Of a stretch of DNA of 9,945 nucleotides, positions 1 to 7,352 are shown one piece after another; the stretch's first letter is position 1; each line of letters starts with the position of its first letter. The translations under genes were made by a program, and so were the position numbers. The stretch spans positions 19,978 to 29,922 of the forward strand of contig DDRC01000001.1 in NCBI GenBank assembly GCA_002342985.1, written 5' to 3'. Source of the DNA: Flavobacteriales bacterium UBA2426. Lineage in GTDB: Bacteria; Bacteroidota; Bacteroidia; Flavobacteriales_F; PHOS-HE28. Below the pieces are notes generated by a model, which ran no database searches, was not told the origin of the DNA, and was given only the letters and a program-made list of their open reading frames with translations.

Positions 1-346
1 CGATGAGCTGCACGCCGGTCACCGGGGCGCCGGTCTCTTCGGTGAACTCGCGGAGCGCCGTTGCTTCGAGCGAGTCGTCCTGCGGCTCCCTGCGGCCGCC
101 CGGGAAGGATACCTGCCCGCTGTGTACGCCGGCGTAGGTGGGCCGTTGCATGAGAACCGTATGCGCCATGCCGTGCCGTGGGTACAGCAGGGCGAGCACC
201 GCGCTCTCCCGGGGTGGCGGTGCTGCGCGCATGGCCGCTTCCAGATCGGGACGCCTGTACCCGGAGAGTTCGAGGAAGGCATCGTGCCCGGGCAGCCCGC
301 CCTGCAGGCGCAGGCGCAGCCGGTCGGCGATGCCCACGAGGTTCAT
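1..346 (-). CDS. NUDIX hydrolase, CoA pyrophosphatase type (3' end outside window)
   Basis: This is the N-terminal 115 residues of a NUDIX hydrolase; the rest lies beyond the window edge. Residues 66-84 contain a match to the CoA-pyrophosphatase signature (an R-P-T-Y start, then HSGQVSFPGG). It leads directly into a Nudix box at about residues 83-105, which ends REFTEETG. The spacing between the FPGG glycines and the RE pair fits the CoA-hydrolase subfamily (NudL/NUDT7-like) better than the strict MutT spacing. Family members cleave CoA or its derivatives to phosphopantetheine and 3',5'-ADP using Mg or Mn held by the box glutamates. The ATG overlaps the stop of the upstream lipoprotein gene (ATGA at 343-346), so the two are probably translationally coupled. 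The substrate is inferred from the signature only. Confidence 0.88.
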   Translation of the reverse strand, partial: MNLVGIADRLRLRLQGGLPGHDAFLELSGYRRPDLEAAMRAAPPPRESAVLALLYPRHGMAHTVLMQRPTYAGVHSGQVSFPGGRREPQDDSLEATALREFTEETGAPVTGVQLI

Positions 347-849
347 CGGCCTGCCTCCAGGGCTTTAACCAGGTCGGCGGCCTGGGTCTTGTAGGAGTGC
401 CGGGGAGCATCCGCGATCCGGCGCGCCCCTTCCCGCGCGCGGTCAAGCTGATCGCTGCAGAGCCAGCTCAGCACCGTGTACCATTCGCAGGGGTCCTTGA
501 AATCCTTCAGGTTGCTGCTCTCGAGCCGGTCGATGGACAGTTCGGCATCGTACGGCTTGCCGATGGCCAGCTGGCAGACCGCCAGGTAGAGGTAGGCGCT
601 CTTCATGGGCGCCTTTCCGCTCACGTATTCGACGAGCATCCGCTCCGCTGCATCGTATTCCTGCCGGCCGTAGTGGTCCATGGCCTCCAGGTAGCCCGCG
701 TTGTGCACCGTCCGCACCTGTCCGCTAACCAGGTTGATGTAGGGGGTGAACGTGCGCTGGCAGAGATCGCCATGGGCTGTGGGTTGTTGCTGGCAGCCCG
801 CGAGCGCGATGATGAGCGGCACGATGAGATAGGATGGGAACTCGGCCAT
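343..849 (-). CDS. TPR-like lipoprotein, function unknown
   Basis: This encodes a 168-residue protein with a short hydrophobic N-terminus ending in a lipobox, LAGC at residues 16-19. Cys19 would be the lipidated residue, so an envelope lipoprotein is expected. The mature part is helical in character. It has TPR-like stretches, for example around residues 56-78 (ALDEA-type spacing in YGRQEYDAAERML), 85-110 and 121-147, but repeats are too degenerate to count firmly. The ATG at 849 was chosen because it puts the signal peptide at the N-terminus; a longer frame upstream to 930 would run into the preceding peptidase gene. The N-region has no Lys or Arg, which is unusual for a signal peptide, so the start is not certain. 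It lies 47 bases after the second signal peptidase gene and overlaps the NUDIX gene. I do not recognise a specific function. Confidence 0.75.
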   Translation of the reverse strand: MAEFPSYLIVPLIIALAGCQQQPTAHGDLCQRTFTPYINLVSGQVRTVHNAGYLEAMDHYGRQEYDAAERMLVEYVSGKAPMKSAYLYLAVCQLAIGKPYDAELSIDRLESSNLKDFKDPCEWYTVLSWLCSDQLDRAREGARRIADAPRHSYKTQAADLVKALEAGR

Positions 850-874
850 GGTGCGCGAAAATACCCTGATGCGT

Positions 875-894
875 GGGCGGCACCGCGGCCGCCC
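875..894 (-). repeat. Perfect 7-bp GC hairpin between peptidase and lipoprotein genes
   Basis: GGGCGGC at 875-881 and GCCGCCC at 888-894 form a perfect 7-bp all-GC stem with a 6-base loop, two bases after the stop codon of the second signal peptidase gene. There is no U-tract directly after it on the minus strand; the nearest T-rich run is about 14 bases later. A canonical terminator is therefore not supported. It could act as an RNA-stability element, a partial terminator or an attenuator, or be chance in GC-rich DNA. Confidence 0.4.
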
Positions 895-896
895 GG

Positions 897-1808
897 TCAA
901 TCGCCTTTGCTCAGCAGCACCGGGCCGCAACGGCCCGCGATGTGGTCCAGCGGCAGGAAGCCCCAGTACCGGGAGTCGGCGCTGAAGTGGCGGCTGTCGC
1001 CGAGCACGAAGCCGTAGTCCTGCTCCACGACGTACCGCTCCATGGGCAGGCCATCCAGGAGCAGCAGATTGCCGGAATTGCCGATCCGGTGGCCCTCGTA
1101 GATGCTGATCAGCCGGTCGTAGAGCGGCAGGTTGTCCGCATCGATGAGCAGGGTATCGCCGGAGCGCGGTACGGCCAAGGGACCGAAATCATCGCCATTC
1201 CAAGCATATCGCGGGCTGTAGGGGAAGATCTGCGGGCGCGCGCCGGAGGCCAGGCGCATGGGGGCCACCGAGACCACATCGGAGTCGGCCTCCAGCAATC
1301 GCGCCAAGGCCTCGTTGAGCGGCAGTTCCTGCACCAGCGCACCGGGCCGCAACAACTCAACCGGCAATCCATGGCGCTGCAGCATGGTCTCGGGGTCGGC
1401 GCCCTTCCGCATGCGCACCAGATGGCTGAAGGTGAGGCCGTCGGGCTCATCCGGCCTCGTGCCATTCACGTAGAGGGTCCCGCGCCGGATCTCCACGGTG
1501 TCCCCGGGCAGCGCCACCAGGCGCTTCACCAGCAAGGGCCTGCGCAGCATCGGAGCGCGGTCCTTCAGCGGGTCCCTGAACACCACCGCATCACCCCGCT
1601 TCAGCCCCGTCCATACGGGCCATCGCTCCACCAGCAGCAGGTCCCCGGGCTTCAAGGTCGCGAACATGCTGGTGCTCTGCACCGTTACGAATTGGATGAC
1701 GAAGGCGCGCAGGAGCAACAGCGCCGCCGCCGCAAGGAAGAAGGCCTGCAGCCCACTGTTCCGGGCGAGGCGAGCGGCCAAGGGGCGGTGCGCTCCGGAT
1801 GCGGGCAT
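897..1808 (-). CDS. S26 family signal peptidase, second tandem copy
   Basis: This 303-residue protein is a diverged second type I signal peptidase. It has one N-terminal membrane segment (about residues 20-40), followed by the catalytic serine in QSTSM (Ser47) and the general-base lysine in LLVKRLVALPGD (Lys95). A C-terminal box GDSRHFSADSR lies at residues 270-280. Both catalytic residues are present, so it should be active and cut signal peptides on the outer face of the inner membrane. About 110 residues between the Lys box and a region starting FGPLAVP form the enlarged second domain. Compared with the upstream LepB it lacks the extra N-terminal membrane domain. The ATG at 1808 lies 18 bases after the lepB stop. 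A GGAGG sequence abuts that ATG with no spacing, so the exact start is open. Confidence 0.92.
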   Translation of the reverse strand: MPASGAHRPLAARLARNSGLQAFFLAAAALLLLRAFVIQFVTVQSTSMFATLKPGDLLLVERWPVWTGLKRGDAVVFRDPLKDRAPMLRRPLLVKRLVALPGDTVEIRRGTLYVNGTRPDEPDGLTFSHLVRMRKGADPETMLQRHGLPVELLRPGALVQELPLNEALARLLEADSDVVSVAPMRLASGARPQIFPYSPRYAWNGDDFGPLAVPRSGDTLLIDADNLPLYDRLISIYEGHRIGNSGNLLLLDGLPMERYVVEQDYGFVLGDSRHFSADSRYWGFLPLDHIAGRCGPVLLSKGD

Positions 1809-1826
1809 CCTCCAGGCCGCAGAGGG

Positions 1827-3449
1827 TCAGTCAACCAGCGTGAAGAGGCGCTTCCAGCGGATGCCCGTCTCTGGGTCCTTGGTGAACCAGACGAGGACGG
1901 CTTTCCCCACCACATGGTCGTGGGGGACGTAGCCCCAGAATCGGCTGTCCTGTGAGCGGTGCCGGTTGTCGCCCATCATCCAGTAGTAGTTCTGGGAGAA
2001 GGTGTAGCTCGTGGCGGGCTGTCCATCGATCAGGATCCGATCGCCCGCCACCTCCAGGTCATGCCCTTCGTAGACATCGATCACGCGGCGGAAGAGCGGC
2101 AGGTTCTCCAAGGTGAGCTGCACGGTGGCGCCTTTCTTCGGGATCCAGATCGGGCCGAAGTTGTCCTCCGTCCAATCGAAGCCGGCATTGTTCGGGAAGA
2201 TGGGCAGCTTGCCGGCGGGCCGGTCCCAACCCTTCGGGTGATCCTGCGGCACGAGTGGCCCGAAGAAGGCGTTGCCCTTGTTCAGCGCCTCGGCCTGATG
2301 CTTCGTGAGCGCCACGTTCACGGTGCCGGGCGCATCGCCGCCGCCGATGTCGGAGAGCGAGACGTCGTAGCGCGACCGCAGCATGGCCAGGGTCCGCTCC
2401 ACATTCGGATTGCTACCGGTAAGGTCCACCTTCAGCGCACCTTCATAACCGAGCTGTGCCATGGCAGGGAACTGCTCCGGCACGCCGTTCACGTACACGT
2501 GCCCATGCCTCACCTCGAGCGTGTCGCCTGCAACGGCCACGCAGCGCTTGATGTAGTTCTCGCGCTTGTCGAGCGGTCTCACCAGGAGCTTGCCCATGGG
2601 AACGGGCATCACCTGGCCGTTCACGCGGTTCAGCTGGGTGAAGGCCGGGTTCGACACCTTGTCGCGGCCCAGGTCGCGTATCATCTGGTAGTAGCTCTGG
2701 TTCTGGAAGTTCGCTACCACCGTATCCCCCTCGGGGAAGTTGAAGACCACGGCATCGCCGCGCTCCGGGTCACCGAATCCGGGCAGCCTGCGGTACGGCT
2801 GCGAGAACCAGGTGACGAAGGAGGGCGTGCTCGCGGTGAGCGGCATGGTGTGGTGCGTGAAGGGGAAGGTGATGGGCGTCATGGGCATGCGCGGCCCGTA
2901 GCTCAGCTTGCTCACGAAGAGGTAGTCCCCCACGAGCAGGCTCTTCTCCATGGAGGGCGTCGGGATGGTGAACGCCTCGAAGGTGTAGGTGCGGAACACC
3001 GTGGCGACGATCACCGCGAAGAGGATCGCATCGCCCCATTGCCCGAGGCGCGTACGCTTGCGCTGCTCCACGGGGATGGGGCCCACATAGGTGTTCTGCG
3101 CGAACACCGTCTCGGGCACTTTCCACCAGGGCAGGAAGGTCATCAGCAGGTGCTCCTTGAAGTCCCTTCGTCCCAGCACGATGGAGATGTTCACGTTCAT
3201 GATGATGAACATGAGCAGGTTCACCCCGGGCACCAGGAAGAGCACGATCCACCACCAGGGCTTGCCGGTGATCCGCAGCCAGACCAGGAGGTTGTAGCCT
3301 GGGACGAAGCCGGCCCATGCAGGCTTGCCGGCCTTCTGAAAGAGCTTCCAGAGGCTGGCCATGAGCACGGCGAGATAGGCGAAGAGGAAGAGGTAGGGAA
3401 CCAAGGCTGAGGATTGAAGGGTGGTTGGTGGCTGATGGCGCTGCTGCAT
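1827..3449 (-). CDS. lepB: Signal peptidase I with N-terminal membrane domain
   Basis: This 540-residue enzyme is the long Bacteroidota signal peptidase I. It removes signal peptides from exported proteins at the inner membrane. Residues 16-34 and about 65-92 are hydrophobic segments of a DUF5684-like N-terminal domain, with a KAGKPAWAGFVPGYN motif at 39-53 and a tryptophan-rich PWWW at 64-67. A third membrane segment (about 140-152) precedes the catalytic serine in PTPSM (Ser166). The catalytic lysine is in YIKRCVAVAGD (Lys301), and the closing box GDNRHRSQDSR is at 493-503. At 540 residues it is much longer than the E. coli enzyme because of the N-terminal domain and a large insert between Lys301 and about residue 440. 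It follows dapB by 33 bases. A hairpin touches the ATG, and a TTG at codon 16 is an alternative start. Confidence 0.96.
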   Translation of the reverse strand: MQQRHQPPTTLQSSALVPYLFLFAYLAVLMASLWKLFQKAGKPAWAGFVPGYNLLVWLRITGKPWWWIVLFLVPGVNLLMFIIMNVNISIVLGRRDFKEHLLMTFLPWWKVPETVFAQNTYVGPIPVEQRKRTRLGQWGDAILFAVIVATVFRTYTFEAFTIPTPSMEKSLLVGDYLFVSKLSYGPRMPMTPITFPFTHHTMPLTASTPSFVTWFSQPYRRLPGFGDPERGDAVVFNFPEGDTVVANFQNQSYYQMIRDLGRDKVSNPAFTQLNRVNGQVMPVPMGKLLVRPLDKRENYIKRCVAVAGDTLEVRHGHVYVNGVPEQFPAMAQLGYEGALKVDLTGSNPNVERTLAMLRSRYDVSLSDIGGGDAPGTVNVALTKHQAEALNKGNAFFGPLVPQDHPKGWDRPAGKLPIFPNNAGFDWTEDNFGPIWIPKKGATVQLTLENLPLFRRVIDVYEGHDLEVAGDRILIDGQPATSYTFSQNYYWMMGDNRHRSQDSRFWGYVPHDHVVGKAVLVWFTKDPETGIRWKRLFTLVD

Positions 3450-3470
3450 GGCCGAACCACGGGTTCGACC
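3450..3470 (-). promoter_or_regulatory. Hairpin abutting the lepB start codon
   Basis: On the minus strand, GGTCGAACC (3470-3462) pairs with GGTTCGGCC (3458-3450) as a 9-bp stem with one G-U wobble and a 3-base loop. The last stem base is next to the lepB ATG at 3449. The wobble would be an A-C mismatch on the other strand, so the structure belongs to the minus-strand RNA. Such a hairpin would cover the ribosome entry site of lepB. Its regulatory role is inferred. Confidence 0.5.
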
Positions 3471-3482
3471 AAGACCATCCGG

Positions 3483-4223
3483 TCATGGATTCATGTCGAG
3501 CACGTCGTCCATCGTGAACAGGCCCTGTCGGCCCCGGAGCCATTCCGCGGCGATCACGGCACCGAGTGCGAATCCGTTCCGGTTGAAGGCTTCGTGGGTG
3601 ATGGTGATGCGGTCGTTGGCTCCAGCCCAGGTGACGCTGTGCTTCCCCGTGACCTCGCCGATGCGCTCGCTGGAGATCGGTACCGGCGTCGGGCCGGAAC
3701 GGTGGGCGACCTGCGTTTGATGCAGGTCCGGTTCGGACGGCTCCCATCCCGCATAGCGCTGCATGCGCAGGTCGATGTCATGGGCGAGGGAGATGGCGGT
3801 CCCGCTCGGTGCGTCCAGCTTGTGGGCATGATGCACCTCATCGATGCGCACGGCATAGTCCGGCTGCCGGTCCATGAGTGCGGCCAACTGCCGGTTCACG
3901 CGGAAGAACAGGTTCACGCCAGGGCTGAAATTGCTGGCCCAGAGCAGCGCCCCTTGGTACTGCTCCACCAATGCGCGTACCTCGGGCAGCTTGTCGTACC
4001 ACCCCGTGGTGCCCACCACCACGGGCATGCCCATTTCCAAGCAGAGCCGCATGTTGGCCAGTGCCTGGTCAGGCTTGCTGAATTCGATGGCGGCTTCCGC
4101 CCCTCGGGGAGGTGTGCCTCGGTTCGCACTGCCAACCCGCAACACCACCTCATGTCCGCGCGCGACTGCGGCCTGTTCGATGGCTTTGCCCATCCGTCCG
4201 TACCCGTAGAGGGCGATACGCAT
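3483..4223 (-). CDS. dapB: 4-hydroxy-tetrahydrodipicolinate reductase
   Basis: DapB reduces the product of DapA (4-hydroxy-tetrahydrodipicolinate) to tetrahydrodipicolinate with NAD(P)H, the second step of the branch leading to lysine and meso-diaminopimelate for peptidoglycan. The 246-residue protein opens with a Rossmann nucleotide-binding motif, GYGRMG at residues 7-12, and has VGTTGW at 70-75. The family catalytic signature is intact: EVHHAHKLDAPSGTA at residues 129-143, with the paired histidines 131-132 and Lys135. A C-terminal THEAFNRNGFALGAV stretch (209-223) is also typical. The ATG at 4223 was chosen because it places the Rossmann strand at the N-terminus; a longer frame from TTG 4268 adds an unlikely leader. 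The gene lies between the DUF5683 gene and lepB, the common Bacteroidota order. Confidence 0.97.
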   Translation of the reverse strand: MRIALYGYGRMGKAIEQAAVARGHEVVLRVGSANRGTPPRGAEAAIEFSKPDQALANMRLCLEMGMPVVVGTTGWYDKLPEVRALVEQYQGALLWASNFSPGVNLFFRVNRQLAALMDRQPDYAVRIDEVHHAHKLDAPSGTAISLAHDIDLRMQRYAGWEPSEPDLHQTQVAHRSGPTPVPISSERIGEVTGKHSVTWAGANDRITITHEAFNRNGFALGAVIAAEWLRGRQGLFTMDDVLDMNP

Positions 4224-4246
4224 GGCGCCGAAGGTAACCGGATGCC

Positions 4247-4256
4247 GCCACGTGGC
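4247..4256. repeat. 10-bp palindrome in the dapB leader
   Basis: GCCACGTGGC is a perfect palindrome 24 bases upstream of the dapB ATG, inside the 64-base gap after the DUF5683 gene. It could be a small operator-type site. It shares the CACGTG core of parS, but the outer bases do not match the parS consensus. Chance is a real possibility in GC-rich DNA. Confidence 0.25.
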
Positions 4257-4287
4257 CGGGCTTAACAAGTGTGAACGGCCGCCCGCC

Positions 4288-4860
4288 TCAGCGAAGGGCC
4301 AGGGTGAAGCTGATGCCCGGGGCGCCCACCGCCGCAGTGGAGAGCGAGGGCCCCAGGCCGGCGCTCAGGTCGCTGCCCACATCAAAGCGCACGAAATGGG
4401 CGTCCACGCTGGCGTCGACGATATTCAGCACATACACCGCGCCAAGCGCGATGTAGCTGAGGTCGCGCCAGCGCCGGTAGGTATCGGCCACATTGAGCAC
4501 GCTCTGGGCGCTGAACCGGCCCTCGAATTCGTCCACCGTGGCCGGATCTCCATCCACCAGCGCGATGTAGGCGTCCTTGTAGCGCTGGTACTGCCGGTTG
4601 TTCTCCCGGATGAACCAGTAGCTCGCACCCAGTCCGCCCAGCACGATCGGCACCTTCCAGAGCTTGCGGTTGTACACCTGGCCCGCCCCGGGGAGCACGG
4701 CGCTGTAAAAGGTGGCACGCTTCGGCGAGTGATGCCAGCGCCAATCCGTTGCAGTGGAATCCGGCTGGGCCAGAAGCGGGCCGGCTGTTGCCAGACCGGC
4801 AATGAGGGAGGCGAGGGAGCGGAGTCGGATGCCCACGGCGCGAAGGTCGGCAATGCTCAC
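4288..4860 (-). CDS. DUF5683 domain membrane protein
   Basis: This is a 190-residue membrane protein of a family found almost only in Bacteroidota beside parB; its function is not established. The N-terminus (about residues 10-32) is a signal peptide or membrane segment. The conserved block KRATFYSAVLPGAGQVYN (residues 47-64) is followed by a hydrophobic segment PIVLGGLGASYWFI (71-84). A second conserved block begins YRRWRDLSYIALG at 128 and contains another membrane segment ending near VDASVDAHF (148-156). The start is GTG at 4860, whose last two bases are shared with the parB stop (GTGA), pointing to translational coupling with parB. The gene is followed by dapB after 64 bases. The length is close to usual for the family. 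A link to segregation or the envelope is suggested only by position. Confidence 0.85.
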   Translation of the reverse strand: MSIADLRAVGIRLRSLASLIAGLATAGPLLAQPDSTATDWRWHHSPKRATFYSAVLPGAGQVYNRKLWKVPIVLGGLGASYWFIRENNRQYQRYKDAYIALVDGDPATVDEFEGRFSAQSVLNVADTYRRWRDLSYIALGAVYVLNIVDASVDAHFVRFDVGSDLSAGLGPSLSTAAVGAPGISFTLALR

Positions 4861-5753
4861 CCCAGCGTCACCAGCAGCCGCTCCAGTTCCTCCTTGCTCT
4901 TGAACCCGATTTCGATGGTGCCTCTGCCGGCACTGTCCTGCTTCACGGTCACCTTGCTCAGCAGCCGTTCGCTGAGGCGCTGGCTCAGGGCCTTGTCCAG
5001 CCTGGGCTTCGGAGCCGCCGGGGCCTTGGCGTGGCCCGGTACCGGCGTCAGCTCCCGGGCCAGGTCCTCCACCTGGCGCACGCTCAGCTGGCTCTCGACG
5101 ATCTTGTGGAAGAGCGCCACCTGCCGCCCGGGATCGGTGATGGTGATGAGCGCTCGGGCATGGCCCATCCCGATGCTGCGGTTGCGGAGGCCCAGCTGCA
5201 CCTCGGGCTGGAGCTTCAGCAGGCGCAGGTAGTTGCTCACCGTCGCCCGATCCTTGCCCACCTTCTCGCTCAGCTTCTCCTGGGTGAGCTGCACTTCATC
5301 GATCAAGCGCTGGAAGCTAACGGCCACTTCGATGGGGTCGAGTTCCTCCCGCTGGATGTTCTCCACGAGCGCCATCTCCAGCATGGCCTCGTCATTGGCC
5401 ACGCGCACGTATGCGGGTACCTCGGTGAGGCCGGCCAGCTGCGAGGCACGGAAGCGCCGCTCGCCGCTGATGAGTTGGTAGCGGTCGTAGCCCATCCGCC
5501 GCACCGTTACCGGCTGGATGATGCCCAGTTCACGGATGCTCTGCGCCAGTTCCGCCAACGCCTCTTCGCTGAAGTGGGCGCGGGGCTGGAAGGGGTTTGG
5601 CTCGATGTGCGCCACCGGCAGCATGATGGTGCCCCCCATGGGCCGCTGGTGGGCCGGCGAATGGTCGCGGCTGGTGATGTCGGCCGCCGGCTCGTCGAGC
5701 AGGGCGCTCAGGCCGCGGCCGAGGCCTTTCTTCTTCATCGGTTTCTGCTCCAT
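4857..5753 (-). CDS. parB: Chromosome-partitioning protein ParB (Spo0J-like)
   Basis: ParB binds parS near the replication origin, spreads as a CTP-driven clamp and works with ParA to segregate the chromosome. The 298-residue product has the short N-terminal ParA-stimulating stretch KKKGLGRGLSALLDE (about 7-21). The ParB/sulfiredoxin-type CTP-binding domain follows, with GERRFRA at 97-103 and ENIQREELDP at 131-140. Next comes the helix-turn-helix (about 157-180, LTQEKLSEKVGKDRATVSNY), then GHARAL at 197-202, a proline- and alanine-rich linker (about 238-250) and a C-terminal dimerisation domain. The start at 5753 gives MEQKPMKKKGLG. An internal ATG at 5738 has GGAG 9 bases upstream and is an equally good start. 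It follows parA by 59 bases and overlaps the next gene. Confidence 0.97.
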   Translation of the reverse strand: MEQKPMKKKGLGRGLSALLDEPAADITSRDHSPAHQRPMGGTIMLPVAHIEPNPFQPRAHFSEEALAELAQSIRELGIIQPVTVRRMGYDRYQLISGERRFRASQLAGLTEVPAYVRVANDEAMLEMALVENIQREELDPIEVAVSFQRLIDEVQLTQEKLSEKVGKDRATVSNYLRLLKLQPEVQLGLRNRSIGMGHARALITITDPGRQVALFHKIVESQLSVRQVEDLARELTPVPGHAKAPAAPKPRLDKALSQRLSERLLSKVTVKQDSAGRGTIEIGFKSKEELERLLVTLG

Positions 5754-5812
5754 GTGCTCTCGTGTTATTGGCGGAAGGCGCCCCCCGCCGGTAATGACAT
5801 GCTGCCCGTCGA

Positions 5813-6628
5813 TCAGGGCATCTCCTCCATGGGGAGGATGCGCGCGCTGTCGGGGATCCGTGTCATGCTGTTCTTCTGCAGGATCTCGCGCGCCAGGTTC
5901 AGGTAGTTGGTGGCGCCCTTGCTGCTGGCATCGTGCATGATGATGCTCTTGCCATGGCTCGGGGCCTCGCCCAACGCAACGTTGCGATGGATCACCGTGT
6001 CGAAGACCAGCTGCTGGAAGTGGGTCTTCACCTCCTCCACCACCTGATTGGCCAGGCGCAGGCGGCTGTCGTACATGGTGAGCAGCATGCCCTCGATCAA
6101 GAGGTCGGGATTGAGCCGCTGCTGGACGATCTTGATGGTATTGAGCAGCTTGCCGAGGCCTTCCAGCGCGAAGTACTCGCACTGCACAGGCACGATCACG
6201 CTGTCGCTCGCCGTCAGGCTGTTCACGGTCACCAGGCCCAGCGAGGGCGAGCAGTCAATGATGATGAAATCGTAGCCGTCCCGCAACGGGTCGAGCACCT
6301 TCTTCATCTGGCGCTCGCGCTCCGGCATGTCGATCATCTCGATCTCCGCCCCGACCAGGTCGATGTGGCCCGGCAGGAGGTCGAGTCCCGGATTCTCGGT
6401 GCCCACGATCACTTCGTTCGCCGGTGTGCCATTGATGATGCACTCGTAGATGCTGGCCTTCACGCTCCGCGGATCGAGGCCGGTGCCGGAGGTGGCGTTG
6501 GCCTGGGGGTCGGCATCCACCAGCAGGGTGCGGCGCTCCAAGGCGCCCAGGCTGGCAGCCAGGTTGATGGCGGTCGTGGTCTTGCCCACGCCGCCCTTCT
6601 GGTTCACGATGGAGATGATCTTGGCCAT
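5813..6628 (-). CDS. parA: Chromosome-partitioning ATPase ParA (Soj-like)
   Basis: ParA is a deviant-Walker ATPase that binds DNA nonspecifically as an ATP dimer and is released by ParB, moving origins apart. The 271-residue protein starts MAKIISIVNQKGGVGKTTTA, with the deviant Walker A KGGVGKTT at residues 11-18 including the signature lysine Lys11. It continues with DADPQAN (38-44) and a Walker B-like IIIDCSPSLG (122-131). It has no N-terminal helix-turn-helix extension, so it is the short chromosomal Soj type rather than a plasmid P1-type ParA. The ATG at 6628 is chosen because the ATPase motif follows directly; the frame extends to 6742 but overlaps the neighbouring hydrolase gene. The leader between that gene and parA contains a hairpin. 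Confidence 0.97.
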   Translation of the reverse strand: MAKIISIVNQKGGVGKTTTAINLAASLGALERRTLLVDADPQANATSGTGLDPRSVKASIYECIINGTPANEVIVGTENPGLDLLPGHIDLVGAEIEMIDMPERERQMKKVLDPLRDGYDFIIIDCSPSLGLVTVNSLTASDSVIVPVQCEYFALEGLGKLLNTIKIVQQRLNPDLLIEGMLLTMYDSRLRLANQVVEEVKTHFQQLVFDTVIHRNVALGEAPSHGKSIIMHDASSKGATNYLNLAREILQKNSMTRIPDSARILPMEEMP

Positions 6629-6645
6629 GTTGGTTGGTTTTGGCG

Positions 6646-6665
6646 GGGCCGCTATACAACGGCCC
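6646..6665 (-). repeat. Hairpin in the gap before parA
   Basis: GGGCCG at 6646-6651 and CGGCCC at 6660-6665 form a perfect 6-bp stem with an 8-base loop. It lies 9 bases after the stop of the UPF0173 hydrolase gene and 17 bases before the parA ATG. No T-tract follows on the minus strand, so it is a weak terminator candidate. It may reduce read-through or shape the parA leader. The element TTGTAT occurs twice here on the minus strand, once inside the loop. Confidence 0.35.
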
Positions 6666-6674
6666 ATACAAGGG

Positions 6675-7352
6675 TCAGATTTCGATGGTCTCTCCGATGG
6701 CGGGCAGCAGGAGCCGGAGTCCGGCTTCTGCGAAGGCCGCAATGGCGGCCTTCGTGTCGATTGTGATGGGAGGGAACGTGTTGTAATGGATACCCACCAC
6801 GTTCTCCACGCCCATCAGCTGGGCGGCGGCGATGGCATCCTGCACTCCCATGGTGAAGTGATCGCCGATGGGCAGGCAGGCGAAGCGGAGCCCGAAGGCC
6901 TTCAGGAGCTGCATGTCCATGGTCAGTGCGGTGTCGCCGGCGTGGTGGAAGTTGCCTTCCGGTCCGCTCACCACGAATCCGCCAGGATTGCCACCGTAGG
7001 CGCCATCAGGCAATTGGCTGCTGTGAATGGCGGTGACGTACTTCACGCGGAAGGGCCCCACTTGCGCACTGCCGCCGATGTTCAGGCCCAAGGTCGACCG
7101 CACCCCTTTGGCGCTGAACCAACCGGCGATCTCGTAATTGCTCACCACCGTGGCATTCGTGCGCTTGGCAATCGCCTCGGCGTCCCCGACATGGTCTCCA
7201 TGGCCGTGCGTGATGAGGATTTCCGTGGCCGGGATGCGCTCCGGGTCGATGTTGCTCGCCAGCGGGTTGCCTGCGATGAATGGGTCGAACAGCAGGTCGT
7301 GGCCTGATGCATTGACGCTCAGGCAGGAGTGGCCGTAATAGGTGAGCTTCAT
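6675..7352 (-). CDS. UPF0173 metal-dependent hydrolase, metallo-beta-lactamase fold
   Basis: This 225-residue protein is a complete metallo-beta-lactamase-fold hydrolase of the UPF0173 (YtkL-like) group. The metal-binding core is intact: THGHGDHVGD at residues 48-57 (His49, His51, Asp53, His54), a further His110 in the AIHSS stretch, Asp140 in HHAGDT, and His189 in GIHYNTF. The start MKLTYYGHSCL matches the usual family beginning, and the length of about 225 residues is normal. It is likely cytosolic, as no signal peptide is seen. The natural substrate of the group is not established, so no reaction is claimed. It is the first gene of the co-directional run leading into parA 46 bases downstream, and has 119 bases of non-coding DNA upstream. 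Confidence 0.93.
   Translation of the reverse strand: MKLTYYGHSCLSVNASGHDLLFDPFIAGNPLASNIDPERIPATEILITHGHGDHVGDAEAIAKRTNATVVSNYEIAGWFSAKGVRSTLGLNIGGSAQVGPFRVKYVTAIHSSQLPDGAYGGNPGGFVVSGPEGNFHHAGDTALTMDMQLLKAFGLRFACLPIGDHFTMGVQDAIAAAQLMGVENVVGIHYNTFPPITIDTKAAIAAFAEAGLRLLLPAIGETIEI

Noticed and set aside
850..875. TATTTTCG before the lipoprotein gene as a Bacteroidota -7 element
   Set aside because: One base differs from TAnnTTTG, and no TTG-type -33 element lies at the right distance; the only nearby TTG is about 33 bases away.
873..3410. Long plus-strand open frames opposite the peptidase genes (873-1955 and 1959-3410)
   Set aside because: They are antisense to lepB and the second signal peptidase, which have full catalytic motifs. 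Their His/Gln/Arg-rich translations are typical of GC-rich antisense frames.
4247..4256. GCCACGTGGC as a parS site
   Set aside because: Only the CACGTG core matches; the outer bases differ from the consensus on both sides.
4857..6182. A longer ParB starting near 6182
   Set aside because: The extra N-terminal residues lie inside parA in another frame and read as non-coding; the family start KKKGLGRGL lies right after 5753.
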